From NCBI GenBank assembly GCA_958296025.1, contig OY282430.1:3462477-3526476 (forward strand): a stretch of 64,000 nucleotides of DNA. The letters run 5' to 3'. This stretch comes from an uncultured Pseudomonadales bacterium. GTDB taxonomy: Bacteria > Pseudomonadota > Gammaproteobacteria > Pseudomonadales > Azotimanducaceae. Below the pieces are notes generated by a model, which ran no database searches, was not told the DNA's origin, and worked only from the letters and a program-made list of their open reading frames with translations. This document shows, one piece after another, positions 19,011-28,721 of the stretch. Position 1 is the first letter of the stretch; each line of letters begins with the position of its first letter. The translations under genes and the position numbers were made by a program.

Positions 19011-19630
19011 TTAGTCACGGCGCGAAGAGCATGGCCGGCGTCAGCCGGCAAGTGCCTCAAAGCGAGGTATTGCTGGTGCCGATGAGCCGCTTTGCGCACC
19101 CTAACCTGAATCGGCGCCCGGCCCACATGTCCGAAAAGCTGGCGGACGCCAACATGAGCCTGATGCTGCGCAAGGCATGTGCGGGCTTGTCCCAGGACTT
19201 GCGAGTTGACGGCGCTTGGATGCGGCGGGCGTTCATGAGCGGCCGTTTTGATCGGCAGGCCCGCAGCAGTTGGCAATGGGCATGGCCGGGCCTGCCAGAA
19301 TGCGTGACGCCCCATTTGCATGCCCTGTGCGCCCTGACCATCCGAGAATTGGCTTGGGGCATGCGCGAGGTTTTTGGCGAAGGAGCGGGGGGCTTGGCAC
19401 CTTACCTCAATCAATGGGGCGAGGACCCGCACAAACCGCTTCCAACAGGTGAAGGCGTCTGCATTATGGTCAAATCAGTCGATGACATCCCGTCGCCGGC
19501 CTTGGCGATGCGCACCGACCACCCCGCCAGGACAGATCTTGAAGGCGGATTGACCATCCTTGAATTGAACGACATCAAGTACGGCGTCTGGACGCAGGTT
19601 CTTAACGCGCACCAAAACCAGTGCCCCTAG
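19007..19630 (+). CDS. Unknown protein coupled to the nucleotidyltransferase gene
   Basis: 207-residue open frame whose ATG overlaps the nucleotidyltransferase stop (ATGA), indicating one transcription unit and probable translational coupling. No motif or transmembrane segment is recognised. It is moderately rich in Met, Trp and Cys and has no signal peptide. The position suggests a partner, immunity or effector role in the same module, but this is inference from context only. It ends 118 bp before the right direct repeat. Confidence 0.6.
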   Translation: MISHGAKSMAGVSRQVPQSEVLLVPMSRFAHPNLNRRPAHMSEKLADANMSLMLRKACAGLSQDLRVDGAWMRRAFMSGRFDRQARSSWQWAWPGLPECVTPHLHALCALTIRELAWGMREVFGEGAGGLAPYLNQWGEDPHKPLPTGEGVCIMVKSVDDIPSPALAMRTDHPARTDLEGGLTILELNDIKYGVWTQVLNAHQNQCP

Positions 19631-19747
19631 AAAGGCATGGCCATCGCCGCGGACTCACTTTTGCTTGGTGCCGTTCGCCAACAGCGGCCTTTGGAAGTCA
19701 AGCAATTCCTGTGAGCGGCCGGCTGCTTGCTTAGCCGCTATTAGGTC

Positions 19748-19800
19748 ATTCGGCGGAACCAAATCTGCTCATCGGCTCACTTGCTCAGTGGTCAAGAATC
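19748..19800 (+). repeat. Direct repeat, right copy (53 bp)
   Basis: Partner of 17577-17629. It lies 10 bp beyond the proS stop codon. In the frame of the winged-helix gene it reads EPNLLIGSLAQWSRIQYGLAL, similar to but not identical with the left copy, and there is no following HTH sequence. Confidence 0.8.
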
Positions 19801-19809
19801 CAATACGGC

Positions 19810-21516
19810 TTAGCGCTGCAAATCAGTCAGCCGGGCCGCCGCCTCGTTGGGGGCAAGCGCCTCCATCTCCGCTCCATGCCCAATCCGGCATTCGACGCGG
19901 CCCTCCCTTAGGCCCCGGTCACCGATGACGATGCGGCGGGGCAGGCCGATGAGGTCGGCGTCGGCGAACTTGACGCCGGGGCGCTCGGCGCGGTCGTCCA
20001 GCAGCGTGGCTAGGCCGCCGGCCTCCAGTTGCGCCGCCAAGTTGTCGGCGGCTTCGCGCACGATGCTGGATTTGCCGTAGTTCAACGCCAGGATGTGGAT
20101 GTCGAATGGGGCTAAGGGGTCGGGCCAGAGGATGCCGCCGGCGTTGTGGTGCTGCTCGATGACGGCGGCCACTAGACGGGTGACGCCCATGCCGTAGCAG
20201 CCCATGATGGGGGTGACGGGCTTGCCGTCCCGGTCCAGCACCTTGGCCTGCATGGCTTCGCTGTAGGTGCGGCCCAACTGGAAGATGTGGCCGGCTTCGA
20301 TACCCTTTAAGAACCTCAGTTCGCCTTGGCCGCCGGGGGCCGGGTCGCCAGGGGCCACGTTGCGCACGTCCAGCACCTGGCTGTCGGCCAAGGGCAGGTC
20401 CCGGCCCCAATTGACGCCTCGGTAGTGGTGACCGTCACGGTTGGCGCCGCAGATGAAGTCGGCCGTCGCCGCCGCTTGCGGATCAACGATCAAGGGTGCT
20501 TGCAAGCCCACCGGCCCAATGGAGCCCGGGTTGGCGCCGGTTGCGGCGAGGATTTCGGCGGCGTCGGCGAACTCCAGGGGCTGCTGGGCACCGGGAATCT
20601 TCTGCGCCTTGATGAGGTTCAGTTCATGGTCGCCGCGCAGCATGATGACGATGGGGCCTTTCTTGCCGCGGATGACCAGAGCCTTTAGGCATTGCGTTAC
20701 CGGGGCATCGAGCAGGGCGGCCACTTGCGCGATGGTGGTGACGCCAGGGGTGGCCACTTCACGCATGGTTTCCGTTGCCGCCCCGCACGGCGGCGGCGGT
20801 GCCGAGACCGCCCGCTCCAAGTTGGCGGCGTAGTCACCCTCCGTGGCATGGACGATGGTGTCCTCCCCGGAGTCCGCCAGCACATGGAATTCATGGGAGT
20901 TGGCGCCACCGATGTTGCCGGTGTCCGCCTCCACGGCCCGGAAATCCAACTGCATCCGCATCAGGATGCGGCTGTAGCAGCGGTGCATTTCTCGGTAGGT
21001 GGCGTCGAAGGAGGCTTGGTCGGCGGCGAAGGAATAGGCGTCCTTCATCACGAACTCCCGCGCCCGCATCACTCCGAAGCGGGGCCGCACCTCGTCGCGG
21101 AACTTGGTCTGGATCTGGTAGAAGTTGCAGGGCAGTTGCCGGTAGCTGTGAACCTCGCGACGGAAAAGGTCGGTGATGATCTCCTCGTGGGTGGGGCCAA
21201 GGCAGAAGTCCCGCTCATGGCGGTCCTGAAAGCGCGCCAGCTCCGGCCCCATCTTTTCCCAGCGCCCGGTCTCCCGCCACAGCTCGGCCGGCTGCACCAC
21301 CGGCATGGACAGCTCCTGGGCGCCGCTGCGATCCATCTCCTCGCGGATGATGGCCTCGATCTTGCGCACCACCCGCAAACCCAAGGGCAGCCAAGTGTAA
21401 AGCCCGGACGCCACCTGCCGGATCAGACCGGCGCGCAGCATCAGCCGGTGGCTAACAATGTCCGCGTCCGCCGGAACTTCCTTGATGGTGGGGATGAGCA
21501 GTTGGCTTTGCCGCAT
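19810..21516 (-). CDS. proS: Proline--tRNA ligase (bacterial type)
   Basis: Class II synthetase of 568 residues with the bacterial-type insertion (INS editing domain, about 225-380) between motifs 2 and 3. It begins MRQSQLLIPTIKEVPADA. Motif 1 is near VVRKIEAIIREEMDRSGAQEL, motif 2 is TKFRDEVRPRFGVMRAREFVMKD, and motif 3 is GCYGMGVTRLVAAVIEQHHN. A C-terminal anticodon-binding domain follows. It charges tRNA-Pro and hydrolyses Ala-tRNA-Pro through the insertion domain. It is divergent from the fmdB-aspS operon. Confidence 0.97.
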   Translation of the reverse strand: MRQSQLLIPTIKEVPADADIVSHRLMLRAGLIRQVASGLYTWLPLGLRVVRKIEAIIREEMDRSGAQELSMPVVQPAELWRETGRWEKMGPELARFQDRHERDFCLGPTHEEIITDLFRREVHSYRQLPCNFYQIQTKFRDEVRPRFGVMRAREFVMKDAYSFAADQASFDATYREMHRCYSRILMRMQLDFRAVEADTGNIGGANSHEFHVLADSGEDTIVHATEGDYAANLERAVSAPPPPCGAATETMREVATPGVTTIAQVAALLDAPVTQCLKALVIRGKKGPIVIMLRGDHELNLIKAQKIPGAQQPLEFADAAEILAATGANPGSIGPVGLQAPLIVDPQAAATADFICGANRDGHHYRGVNWGRDLPLADSQVLDVRNVAPGDPAPGGQGELRFLKGIEAGHIFQLGRTYSEAMQAKVLDRDGKPVTPIMGCYGMGVTRLVAAVIEQHHNAGGILWPDPLAPFDIHILALNYGKSSIVREAADNLAAQLEAGGLATLLDDRAERPGVKFADADLIGLPRRIVIGDRGLREGRVECRIGHGAEMEALAPNEAAARLTDLQR

Positions 21517-21666
21517 GATTTTCCTGACCAGAAGCGCCGCTTATAGCCAATTGCGGCGGGCGCTACAAGTTCCTTTTTGTTGCTTTTCCACTATCATTCG
21601 CACCCATTCGCGCTACGGTCGTTGCTGCGCCAATTTCGGTCAAGCAATCTAATTCGGGAAACACCC

Positions 21667-22047
21667 ATGCCCATCTATGAGTATCGCTGTGCAAGCTGCA
21701 GCCATGAGCTGGAGGCAATGCAGAAGATCAGCGAGGCGCCCTTGACGGTCTGCCCGGTCTGTGCGGCAAGTGCGCTTAAGAAGAAGATCTCGCCGGTGGC
21801 CTTCCGCCTGAAGGGCAGCGGCTGGTACGAGACGGACTTCAAGTCCGGCCAAAAGAAGAACGTGGCGGGCACCGAGCAGGACGCGGCCAAGGGCAAGTCG
21901 GAGGGGGACGGGGGCAAGCCCGAAGCCAAGCCAGACAAAGGCGAACAGGCCACCGACGGCGGCAAGGCGGCCAGCGACGGCGGCAAAGCCAAGACCGGCG
22001 GCGTTGCGCCCAAGGCGGCCGCCGAATCGTCGCCGCCATCTAAGTAG
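21667..22047 (+). CDS. FmdB-type zinc-ribbon protein
   Basis: 126-residue protein with an N-terminal zinc ribbon: [23 protein letters not shown], i.e. two CxxC pairs at about residues 8-11 and 33-36. The conserved SGWYETDFK motif follows. The C-terminal half is low-complexity Lys/Gly/Ala/Asp-rich and probably disordered. This small protein precedes aspS in many gammaproteobacteria; its molecular role is not established. Start ATG 21667; it ends 13 bp before aspS, so the two are co-transcribed. Confidence 0.9.
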   Translation: MPIYEYRCASCSHELEAMQKISEAPLTVCPVCAASALKKKISPVAFRLKGSGWYETDFKSGQKKNVAGTEQDAAKGKSEGDGGKPEAKPDKGEQATDGGKAASDGGKAKTGGVAPKAAAESSPPSK

Positions 22048-22060
22048 GGGCAAACAACCC

Positions 22061-23827
22061 ATGCGCAGCCATTATTGCGGGGAGCTTCGCGCCACCCATG
22101 TCGGCGAAACGGTGGCCCTGACCGGCTGGGTGCATCGGCGGCGGGACCACGGCGGAGTGATCTTCCTCGACATCCGCGACCGCACCGGCATCGTCCAAGT
22201 GGTCTATGACCCGGACGCCAAGGACAGCTTCGTCACCGCCGACCGGGTGCGCAACGAGTACGTCCTGCGCATGCTCGGGCGGGTGCGGCGCCGTCAAGAG
22301 GGGGCGGAGAACCCGAACATGGCCACCGGCGAAATCGAGGTGCTGGGCAGCGAATTGGAAGTGCTGAACCGCGCCCAAACGCCGCCCTTCCGCTTGGACG
22401 AATACTCGGACGCTGGGGAGGATGTGCGCCTGCGCCACCGCTACCTGGATCTGCGCCGCCCGGAGATGCAGCAGCACCTGCGCATCCGCGCCCGGGCCGC
22501 CGCCATCGTGCGTCGCTACTTGGAAGAGCAAGGCTTTTGGGAGGTGGAGACCCCAACCCTCAGCCGCTCCACCCCCGAGGGCGCCCGGGACTATCTTGTG
22601 CCCAGCCGCACCCATCCCGGCCACTTCTTCGCCTTGCCGCAGTCCCCGCAGATCTACAAGCAGTTGCTGATGATGTCGGGCTTGGACCGCTACTACCAAT
22701 TGGCCCGCTGCTACCGGGACGAAGACCTGCGCCATGACCGGCAGCCGGAGTTCACTCAAATCGACATCGAGGCCTCCTTCGTCGATGAGCAGGACATCAT
22801 GGATGTCACCGAGGGCATGATTAAGCGGTTGTTCCAAGCGTTGCGCGGCATCGAGTTGGCGGACTTTCCAGTGCTCACCTGGGAGGAGGCCATGCGCCGC
22901 TACGGCAGCGACAAGCCGGATCTGCGCAACCCTTTGCAGCTTGTCGATATGGCCGACCTCATGGCCGCTGTGCCGTTCAAGGTGTTCAGCGGCCCCGCCA
23001 ATGACCTGCAAGGTCGGGTGGTGGCTCTCAAGGCGCCCGGCGGTGGCCAGTTGACGCGCAGGGCCATCGACGCTCTAACCGCCTTCGTGGGCCGCTACGG
23101 CGCCAAGGGCCTAGCCTACATCAAGGTCAACGATCTGGCGCAAGGCATGGACGGCCTGCAGTCGCCCATCCTCAAGTTTCTGCCGGAGGCGGTGGTGCAG
23201 GGCACACTCAGCCGGGTTGCCGCCAAGGATGGGGACTTGGTGTTTTTCGGCGCCGGCAAGGCCGCTGTGGTCAACCTCTCCATGGGTGCCCTGCGCGATG
23301 AACTCGGCCGTGTACTCGGCTTGGTGGAGGAAGGATTCGCACCCCTTTGGGTGGTGGATTGGCCACTGTTCGAGACGGCCGCAAACGGCGCCCCGACACC
23401 AATGCACCATCCGTTCACCCGGCCCAAATGCAGCCCCAAGGCGTTGCTGGCCGCACCCTTGGAGGCCAAGGCCTGCGCCTATGATTTGGTGCTGAACGGC
23501 AACGAACTGGGCGGCGGCTCCCTGCGCAACCACAGCGAAGACATGCAAAAGGCCGTATTCGCCGCCATGAACATCGCTAATGAGGGCGCCGTCAAGTTCG
23601 GCTTCCTGCTTGATGCGCTGCGCTACGGCTGCCCGCCCCACGGCGGCATCGCCTTGGGCTTTGACCGGCTGGTGATGCTGCTGGTCGGGGCAGGCGCCAT
23701 CCGCGACGTCATCGCCTTTCCCAAAACCCAGTCCGCCGCCTGCCTGATGATGGCGGCGCCTTCAGAGGTGGATGAACAACAGTTGCGCGAATTGCGCCTC
23801 CGCACCCGTCCGCAAAGTGCCGGCTGA
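22061..23827 (+). CDS. aspS: Aspartate--tRNA ligase
   Basis: Class IIb synthetase of 588 residues, standard bacterial length. An N-terminal OB-fold anticodon domain ([26 protein letters not shown]) precedes the catalytic core with motif 2 ([21 protein letters not shown]), the bacterial GAD insert (about 290-430) and motif 3 ([27 protein letters not shown]). Start ATG 22061 (MRSHYCGEL). Whether it is discriminating or charges tRNA-Asn too cannot be judged here. It is followed after 3 bp by the YebC gene. Confidence 0.97.
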   Translation: MRSHYCGELRATHVGETVALTGWVHRRRDHGGVIFLDIRDRTGIVQVVYDPDAKDSFVTADRVRNEYVLRMLGRVRRRQEGAENPNMATGEIEVLGSELEVLNRAQTPPFRLDEYSDAGEDVRLRHRYLDLRRPEMQQHLRIRARAAAIVRRYLEEQGFWEVETPTLSRSTPEGARDYLVPSRTHPGHFFALPQSPQIYKQLLMMSGLDRYYQLARCYRDEDLRHDRQPEFTQIDIEASFVDEQDIMDVTEGMIKRLFQALRGIELADFPVLTWEEAMRRYGSDKPDLRNPLQLVDMADLMAAVPFKVFSGPANDLQGRVVALKAPGGGQLTRRAIDALTAFVGRYGAKGLAYIKVNDLAQGMDGLQSPILKFLPEAVVQGTLSRVAAKDGDLVFFGAGKAAVVNLSMGALRDELGRVLGLVEEGFAPLWVVDWPLFETAANGAPTPMHHPFTRPKCSPKALLAAPLEAKACAYDLVLNGNELGGGSLRNHSEDMQKAVFAAMNIANEGAVKFGFLLDALRYGCPPHGGIALGFDRLVMLLVGAGAIRDVIAFPKTQSAACLMMAAPSEVDEQQLRELRLRTRPQSAG

Positions 23828-23830
23828 GGC

Positions 23831-24559
23831 ATGGCCGGGCACAGCAAGTGGGCCAACATCAAGCACCGCAAAGCGGCCCAAGACGCCAAGCGGGGCAAGC
23901 TGTGGACCAAAGTGCTGCGCGAAGTAACGGTGGCCGCCAGGTTGGGCGGCGGCGCGATTAACGAGAATCCACGTCTGCGCTTGGCCTTCGATAAGGCGCT
24001 CAACGTCAATGTGCCGAAGGACACCATCGAACGGGCCATCGCCCGGGGAACCGGCGGCGGCGAGGGGGCCGACCTCGACGAATTGGCGTACGAGGGCTAC
24101 GCCGCCGGCGGCGTAGCCATCCTGGTGGAAGCCATGACCGACAACCGCAACCGCACCGTGGCGGAGGTGCGCCGTGCCTTCAGCAAGCACGGCGGCAGCC
24201 TGGGCGCGGCAGGCTCGGTGGCTTGGCTGTTCGACCGACATGGCGTAATCGCCTTCGCCCCCGGCGGCGACGAGGAAAAAATCATGGACGTAGCCTTGGC
24301 AGCCGGCGCCGACGAAGTTGAGATGGACGACGACGGCACCCTGACGGTGACCACTCCGTGGGAGGCGTTGGAGCAAGTGACTGAAGCCTTCACCGCGGCC
24401 GGGTTGCAGCCAGACCACAGCGACGTGGCCATGTTGCCGTCCACCCAACAGGACTGCAAGGGCGACCAAGCGCAGAAGTTGCTGCGCCTGATAGACGCCT
24501 TGGAGGACCTCGACGACGTGCAGAACGTTCACAGCAATGCCAGCTTGCCCGATGACTAG
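23831..24559 (+). CDS. yebC: YebC/PmpR-family protein
   Basis: 242-residue member of the YebC/TACO1 family, starting MAGHSKWANIKHRKAAQDAKRGK and containing VNVPKDTIERAIARGTGGG and EGYAAGGVAILVEAMTDNRNRT, all hallmark segments. Members act as transcriptional regulators, or, as shown for related proteins, relieve ribosome stalling at proline-rich stretches. It sits between aspS and ruvC, overlapping ruvC by 8 bases (ATGACTAG), as in many Proteobacteria. Confidence 0.95.
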   Translation: MAGHSKWANIKHRKAAQDAKRGKLWTKVLREVTVAARLGGGAINENPRLRLAFDKALNVNVPKDTIERAIARGTGGGEGADLDELAYEGYAAGGVAILVEAMTDNRNRTVAEVRRAFSKHGGSLGAAGSVAWLFDRHGVIAFAPGGDEEKIMDVALAAGADEVEMDDDGTLTVTTPWEALEQVTEAFTAAGLQPDHSDVAMLPSTQQDCKGDQAQKLLRLIDALEDLDDVQNVHSNASLPDD

Positions 24560-25055
24560 GGTTCTGGGCATTGATCCAGGCACCCGCTCCACCGGATACG
24601 GCCTGGTCGAAGCCGGGCGCGGGCGCATGGATTACATGGCGTCCGGCTGCATTCGCACGGGCGGTGGCTCCATGCCGCAGCGCCTTGGCGAAATTCATGC
24701 CGGGGTGGCGGAGTTGATCGATGCCAACGGAGTGGATGAATTGGCCATTGAGGCGGTCTTCCTGTCCCGCAACCCGCAAGCGGCGCTGAAGCTAGGGCAG
24801 GCCCGGGGCGTCGCCATAGCCGCCGCCGTGGCCGCTGGCCTCGACGTGTTTGAATACGCCCCGCGGGCCGTCAAGAAGGCGGTGGTGGGCACCGGCGGCG
24901 CCGACAAAGAGCAGGTGCAGCACATGGTGCGCATTCTGCTGAGTTTGCGCAGCCAGTCCTTGGCGGCAGACGCCGCGGACGCCCTTGCGATCGCCATCTG
25001 CCACATCAATACTGCGGGGCTCACGGCGGCTCAATCCACGGCTAAAAGAGAATGA
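24552..25055 (+). CDS. ruvC: Holliday junction resolvase RuvC
   Basis: Endonuclease that cuts four-way junctions during recombination, as a dimer with RuvAB. 167 residues; the catalytic acidic residues are visible as Asp in RVLGIDPGTRSTGYG, Glu in LAIEAVFLSRN, and two Asp in AADAADALAIAICH. Start ATG 24552 overlaps the yebC stop. The next gene ruvA begins 182 bp later; that gap holds no supported gene. Confidence 0.97.
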   Translation: MTRVLGIDPGTRSTGYGLVEAGRGRMDYMASGCIRTGGGSMPQRLGEIHAGVAELIDANGVDELAIEAVFLSRNPQAALKLGQARGVAIAAAVAAGLDVFEYAPRAVKKAVVGTGGADKEQVQHMVRILLSLRSQSLAADAADALAIAICHINTAGLTAAQSTAKRE

Positions 25056-25237
25056 CGGATATTGGCCGCAAGGTGCGACAATCCGCGCAAGGGCCTACGG
25101 CGAGCATACCGATGCGGTTGCAGATCGGAAGATGGCGGAGAGGCGAGGCGTCCAAGGCGGTGGTGCGCAACTTCGGCAAATGGGTCGGCGGACCAAATGG
25201 CCATCTTTGAAACGGCATGCTGGAATCGGCTAGGCGG

Positions 25238-25834
25238 ATGATCGGGCGCATTAGAGGCCAACTGGCTGAGGCCACCGATCAGGTGGCGCTCATTGATGTG
25301 GGCGGCGTCGCCTACGAGGTGGAGGTGCCTTCGGGCGCTAGGGCGGCATTGCCTCCGGTTGGCGGCGCCGTCACCCTGCACACCCATTTTTTAGTGCGCG
25401 ATGACGCCCAGCAGTTGTACGGCTTCGCGTCCCGCTTAGAGCGGGACCTGTTTCGGGCGCTGATGCGCATTCCCGGGGTCGGCCCCAAGCTGGCCTTGGC
25501 GGTGATCTCAACCTTTGACCCGCAGGAATTGGCCGCCGCCGCCGCCGCCGGGGACGTGGCCCGCCTAACCCGCATTCCCGGCGTCGGCCGCAAGACCGCC
25601 GAGCGGATGCTGATCGATCTTAAAGATCGGCTGGCGGACTTCGAAATCAAGGCGAGCCCGGGCGTCACCACCCGGCCCAACGCCGCCACCGAGGAGGCGG
25701 AGCGAGCTTTGCTCGCCTTGGGCTATCGGCCGGGTGAGGCGGCCAAGCTGATCGCCGCCATTGACGGCGATGCGCCGGCCTCGCCATCGGCGATCGTCCG
25801 CGAAGCCCTTAGGCGGGCTGGACGGCCGGCATGA
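25238..25834 (+). CDS. ruvA: Holliday junction helicase subunit RuvA
   Basis: 198-residue junction-binding subunit that loads RuvB. Domain I is an OB fold ([31 protein letters not shown]). Domain II has two helix-hairpin-helix motifs ([38 protein letters not shown]). Domain III (about 150-198) contacts RuvB. The family start MIGR is at 25238; an in-frame ATG at 25217 would add seven residues without family support. The stop overlaps the ruvB ATG. Confidence 0.96.
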   Translation: MIGRIRGQLAEATDQVALIDVGGVAYEVEVPSGARAALPPVGGAVTLHTHFLVRDDAQQLYGFASRLERDLFRALMRIPGVGPKLALAVISTFDPQELAAAAAAGDVARLTRIPGVGRKTAERMLIDLKDRLADFEIKASPGVTTRPNAATEEAERALLALGYRPGEAAKLIAAIDGDAPASPSAIVREALRRAGRPA

Positions 25835-26901
25835 GCATCGAACCGGACAGGCTCATCAGCCCGGGCCCTGAAGGTCCGGCGGAGGCGCGCCTGGATCGCA
25901 GCCTGCGCCCAACCAGCCTCGAAGAGTACGTTGGCCAAAGCGCGGTGCGCGAGCAGATGGCGGTGTTCATTGAAGCCGCCCGCCGCCGCCGGGAGCCGCT
26001 GGACCACACCCTGATCTTCGGCCCGCCGGGCTTGGGCAAAACCACCATGGCGCACATCGTCGCCACCGAGATGGGCGTCGCCATCAAATCCACCTCCGGG
26101 CCGGTGCTGGAGCGGGCCGGGGACCTAGCCGCCCTGCTCACCAACCTGGAGGATGGCGATGTGCTCTTCGTCGATGAGATTCATCGCCTTTCCCCGGTGG
26201 TGGAGGAAATCCTCTACCCCGCGATGGAGGACTTTCAGATCGACATCCTCATCGGCGAGGGCCCGGCGGCCCGCTCCCTCAAACTGGACCTGCCGCGCTT
26301 CACCCTGGTCGGCGCCACCACTCGTGCCGGCCTGCTGACTTCGCCGCTGCGCGACCGCTTCGGCATCGTGCAACGTTTGCTGTTCTACAAGGTCGAAGAA
26401 CTGTGCGAGATCGTGCGGCGCTCCGCCGCCAAGCTGGGCCTCTCGGTGGACGCCGGCGGCGCCACCGAGGTGGCGCGCCGCTCCCGGGGCACGCCGCGCG
26501 TCGCCAACCGCCTGCTGCGGCGGGTGCGGGATTTCGCCGAGGTGCGCGCCGACGGGACGATCTCCCGAGACATCGCCGATCAGGCTTTGGACATGCTGAG
26601 TGTTGACCGCGAAGGCTTTGACGCCATGGACCGCCGCCTGCTTACGACCATTATCGAAAAGTTCTCCGGCGGTCCCGTGGGCTTGGAGTCCTTGGCCGCC
26701 GCGGTGAGTGAGGAGGGGGACACCATTGAGGACGTGATCGAGCCCTACCTGATTCAGCAAGGCTATTTGATGCGCACCCCTAGGGGCCGGGTGGCCACAG
26801 CACACGCCTACCTGCATCTAGGCCTGCCGGCGCCGGAGCGGGCCGAAGCCGCGGCCAACCCCCAAGCCGCCCTCAACCTTTCGGAGACCTCCAGTGCCTG
26901 A
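25831..26901 (+). CDS. ruvB: Holliday junction branch-migration ATPase RuvB
   Basis: AAA+ motor of 356 residues that drives branch migration as hexameric rings on RuvA. Walker A is GPPGLGKTT, Walker [11 protein letters not shown], sensor 1 LVGATTRAG, followed by the C-terminal winged helix ([17 protein letters not shown]). Start overlaps the ruvA stop (ATGA); the 3' end overlaps the tolQ GTG start by 8 bases. Confidence 0.97.
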   Translation: MSIEPDRLISPGPEGPAEARLDRSLRPTSLEEYVGQSAVREQMAVFIEAARRRREPLDHTLIFGPPGLGKTTMAHIVATEMGVAIKSTSGPVLERAGDLAALLTNLEDGDVLFVDEIHRLSPVVEEILYPAMEDFQIDILIGEGPAARSLKLDLPRFTLVGATTRAGLLTSPLRDRFGIVQRLLFYKVEELCEIVRRSAAKLGLSVDAGGATEVARRSRGTPRVANRLLRRVRDFAEVRADGTISRDIADQALDMLSVDREGFDAMDRRLLTTIIEKFSGGPVGLESLAAAVSEEGDTIEDVIEPYLIQQGYLMRTPRGRVATAHAYLHLGLPAPERAEAAANPQAALNLSETSSA

Positions 26902-27580
26902 ACAGATTTCCATCTTTGAACTGGTGGCCAACGCCAGCCTTTTGGTGCAGCTCGTCATGGCTCTTTTGGCGCTGGCCTCCGTCGCTTCCTGGATGATGAT
27001 CTTCCAGCGCTGGTTCTTCCTGCGCCGGGTCGCCAACGAAGTGGATCAGTTCGAGGACGACTTCTGGTCCGGGATGGACCTGCGCGAACTACACACGGAA
27101 TTGGAGAGCCGCGATGATCTCAGCGGCATCGAGCTGGTGTTCGTCGGCGGCTTCAAGGAGTTTCTGCGCCTGTCGGAGCAGCCCGGAGCGGAGCTGGACT
27201 CCATCATGCAAGGGGTGCAGCGGGGCATCCGGGTGGCTCTGAACCAAGAGGAAGTGCGCTTGGGAACTCACTTGGCGTTCCTCGCCACGGTCGGCTCCAC
27301 CAGCCCCTACGTCGGCTTGTTCGGCACCGTCTGGGGCATCATGAACTCCTTCCGCAGCCTCGCCAACATGAGCCAAGCCACCTTGGCCTCGGTGGCGCCG
27401 GGTATCTCAGAGGCGTTGGTGGCCACCGCCATGGGCCTGTTCGCCGCCATCCCGGCGGTGATTGGGTACAATCGCTTTTCGGCTCGGGTCGAAGAGTTGA
27501 TGAAGCGCATCGAAGCATTCAGCGACGAGCTGACCAGCATCCTGCACCGCGCCGCCCAAGCGCAGGTGACGAGACCATGA
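26894..27580 (+). CDS. tolQ: Tol-Pal motor subunit TolQ
   Basis: Inner-membrane proton-channel subunit of 228 residues, homologous to ExbB/MotA, working with TolR to energise TolA during cell constriction. The first transmembrane helix is near residues 15-40 ([19 protein letters not shown]). Helices 2 and 3 lie near 135-200 and contain [21 protein letters not shown] and [19 protein letters not shown]. The start is GTG 26894, inside ruvB. The acyl-CoA thioesterase gene ybgC that often precedes tolQ is absent. Confidence 0.96.
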   Translation: MPEQISIFELVANASLLVQLVMALLALASVASWMMIFQRWFFLRRVANEVDQFEDDFWSGMDLRELHTELESRDDLSGIELVFVGGFKEFLRLSEQPGAELDSIMQGVQRGIRVALNQEEVRLGTHLAFLATVGSTSPYVGLFGTVWGIMNSFRSLANMSQATLASVAPGISEALVATAMGLFAAIPAVIGYNRFSARVEELMKRIEAFSDELTSILHRAAQAQVTRP

Positions 27581-28014
27581 GCACCAAGCGCAAGCCCATG
27601 TCGGAGATCAACGTCGTTCCCTACATCGACGTGATGCTGGTGTTGCTGGTGATCTTTATGGCCACCGCCCCACTGTTGACCCAGGGCGTGCTGGTCGATC
27701 TGCCGGAAGCGCCTTCCGAACCCATTACGGACACCGAGCAGGATCCCTTGGTGGTGTCCATCCGGGAGGACGGCGCCATCTTCGTAAACTTAGGCATTCA
27801 GGACGCCAACGATCCCGGCACCCGGGTGACCATCTACTCCTTGGAGGATCAGGCCGGCAAGATCATGCGGGCTCGGCCCGAGGTTCCGGTTTACGTCAAG
27901 GCGGACCATCGCTTGGACTACGGCGCAGTGGTCAGCGTGATGACCGTGCTGCAAAGGACCGGCGCCAAGAGCGTCGGCCTCATCACCGATCCGCCCTCAG
28001 TGATCGAAAGCTGA
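27577..28014 (+). CDS. tolR: Tol-Pal motor subunit TolR
   Basis: 145-residue ExbD-like protein with one transmembrane helix. The conserved proton-carrying Asp is in NVVPYIDVMLVLLVIFMATAPLL, near residue 16. The periplasmic C-terminal domain (VYVKADHRLDYGAVVSVMTVLQRTG) would dimerise and bind peptidoglycan. Start ATG overlaps the tolQ stop, and its stop overlaps the tolA start, so subunit synthesis is translationally coupled. Confidence 0.96.
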   Translation: MSTKRKPMSEINVVPYIDVMLVLLVIFMATAPLLTQGVLVDLPEAPSEPITDTEQDPLVVSIREDGAIFVNLGIQDANDPGTRVTIYSLEDQAGKIMRARPEVPVYVKADHRLDYGAVVSVMTVLQRTGAKSVGLITDPPSVIES

Positions 28015-28721
28015 TGACCACCGCTCTGCGTGACTACGGCGGACCCCTGCTTTTGGCTCTGCTGGTGCATCTGGCGGCGGCGTCGGCCCTGCATGGCGGC
28101 TGGCTGCCGCGCCAAGAGCAGGAGACGCGGGCCAGCAAGCCGCAGATCGTCAACTCCACCCTGCTGGTCATGCAGCCGAAGGCCAAGCCGAAACCCAAGC
28201 CGCAGCCGGCCGCCCAAGCGCCGCAACCCAAGCCGGCCCCGGCCAAGGCCCAGCCACGTCCGCAGCCGCCCACCGCCCAACCCGACCGGGCGGCGGAGCG
28301 GCGGCGTCAGGAACAACAGCGTCGCGAACGGCAGGAACGCCAGCGTCGCCTTGCCGAATTGGCCCAGGCGTCCTTCGCCCAAGCCCTGCAAAGCGAGGCC
28401 TCGGAACGGGCGCAGGACGAGGATGAAGTGGTGGCGCAGAGCTTCCGCTTCGGCATATACCAGCGGGTGGTGGCCAACTGGTCGCGCCCGCCCAGCGCCC
28501 GCAACGGGATGCAGGCGCGCCTGTTGGTGGAACTGATTCCCACCGGCGAAGTGGTCGGCGTCACCATCGTCGAATCCAGCGGCAACGGCGTCTTCGACCG
28601 CTCCGCCGAGGCCGCCGTGCGCAAAGCCCACACCTTTGAGGTGCCCCGTGAAGCGGATTTGTTTGAACGCCACTTCCGGCGTTTCTCCCTATTGTTTAGA
28701 CCGGAGGACCTATTGCGGTGA
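28014..28721 (+). CDS. tolA: Tol-Pal spanning protein TolA
   Basis: 235 residues, considerably shorter than the 421 of E. coli. An N-terminal transmembrane helix (GGPLLLALLVHLAAASALHGG) has the SHLS-like HLxxA element. A Pro/Lys/Ala/Gln-rich linker (about 50-95) and a charged helical segment (RRRQEQQRRERQERQRR) follow, and then a TonB-like C-terminal domain (about 140-235: LLVELIPTGEVVGVTIVESSGN). It bridges TolQR to TolB/Pal across the periplasm. The short linker resembles compact TolA forms of other gammaproteobacteria. Confidence 0.93.
   Translation: MTTALRDYGGPLLLALLVHLAAASALHGGWLPRQEQETRASKPQIVNSTLLVMQPKAKPKPKPQPAAQAPQPKPAPAKAQPRPQPPTAQPDRAAERRRQEQQRRERQERQRRLAELAQASFAQALQSEASERAQDEDEVVAQSFRFGIYQRVVANWSRPPSARNGMQARLLVELIPTGEVVGVTIVESSGNGVFDRSAEAAVRKAHTFEVPREADLFERHFRRFSLLFRPEDLLR

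Larger units (their letters stand above)
17577..19800. mobile_element. Candidate 2.2-kb island bounded by direct repeats
   Basis: Direct repeats of 53 bp bracket a winged-helix gene, an aberrant tRNA-Arg-like gene, a frameshifted AbiEii-like nucleotidyltransferase and an unknown gene, inserted between the epimerase gene and proS. Parts of the left half are visibly less GC-rich than the flanks. No integrase or transposase is present, so this could be a remnant or a passively mobilised cassette. Because the repeats also encode similar peptide segments, duplicated gene fragments are an alternative explanation. Confidence 0.4.
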
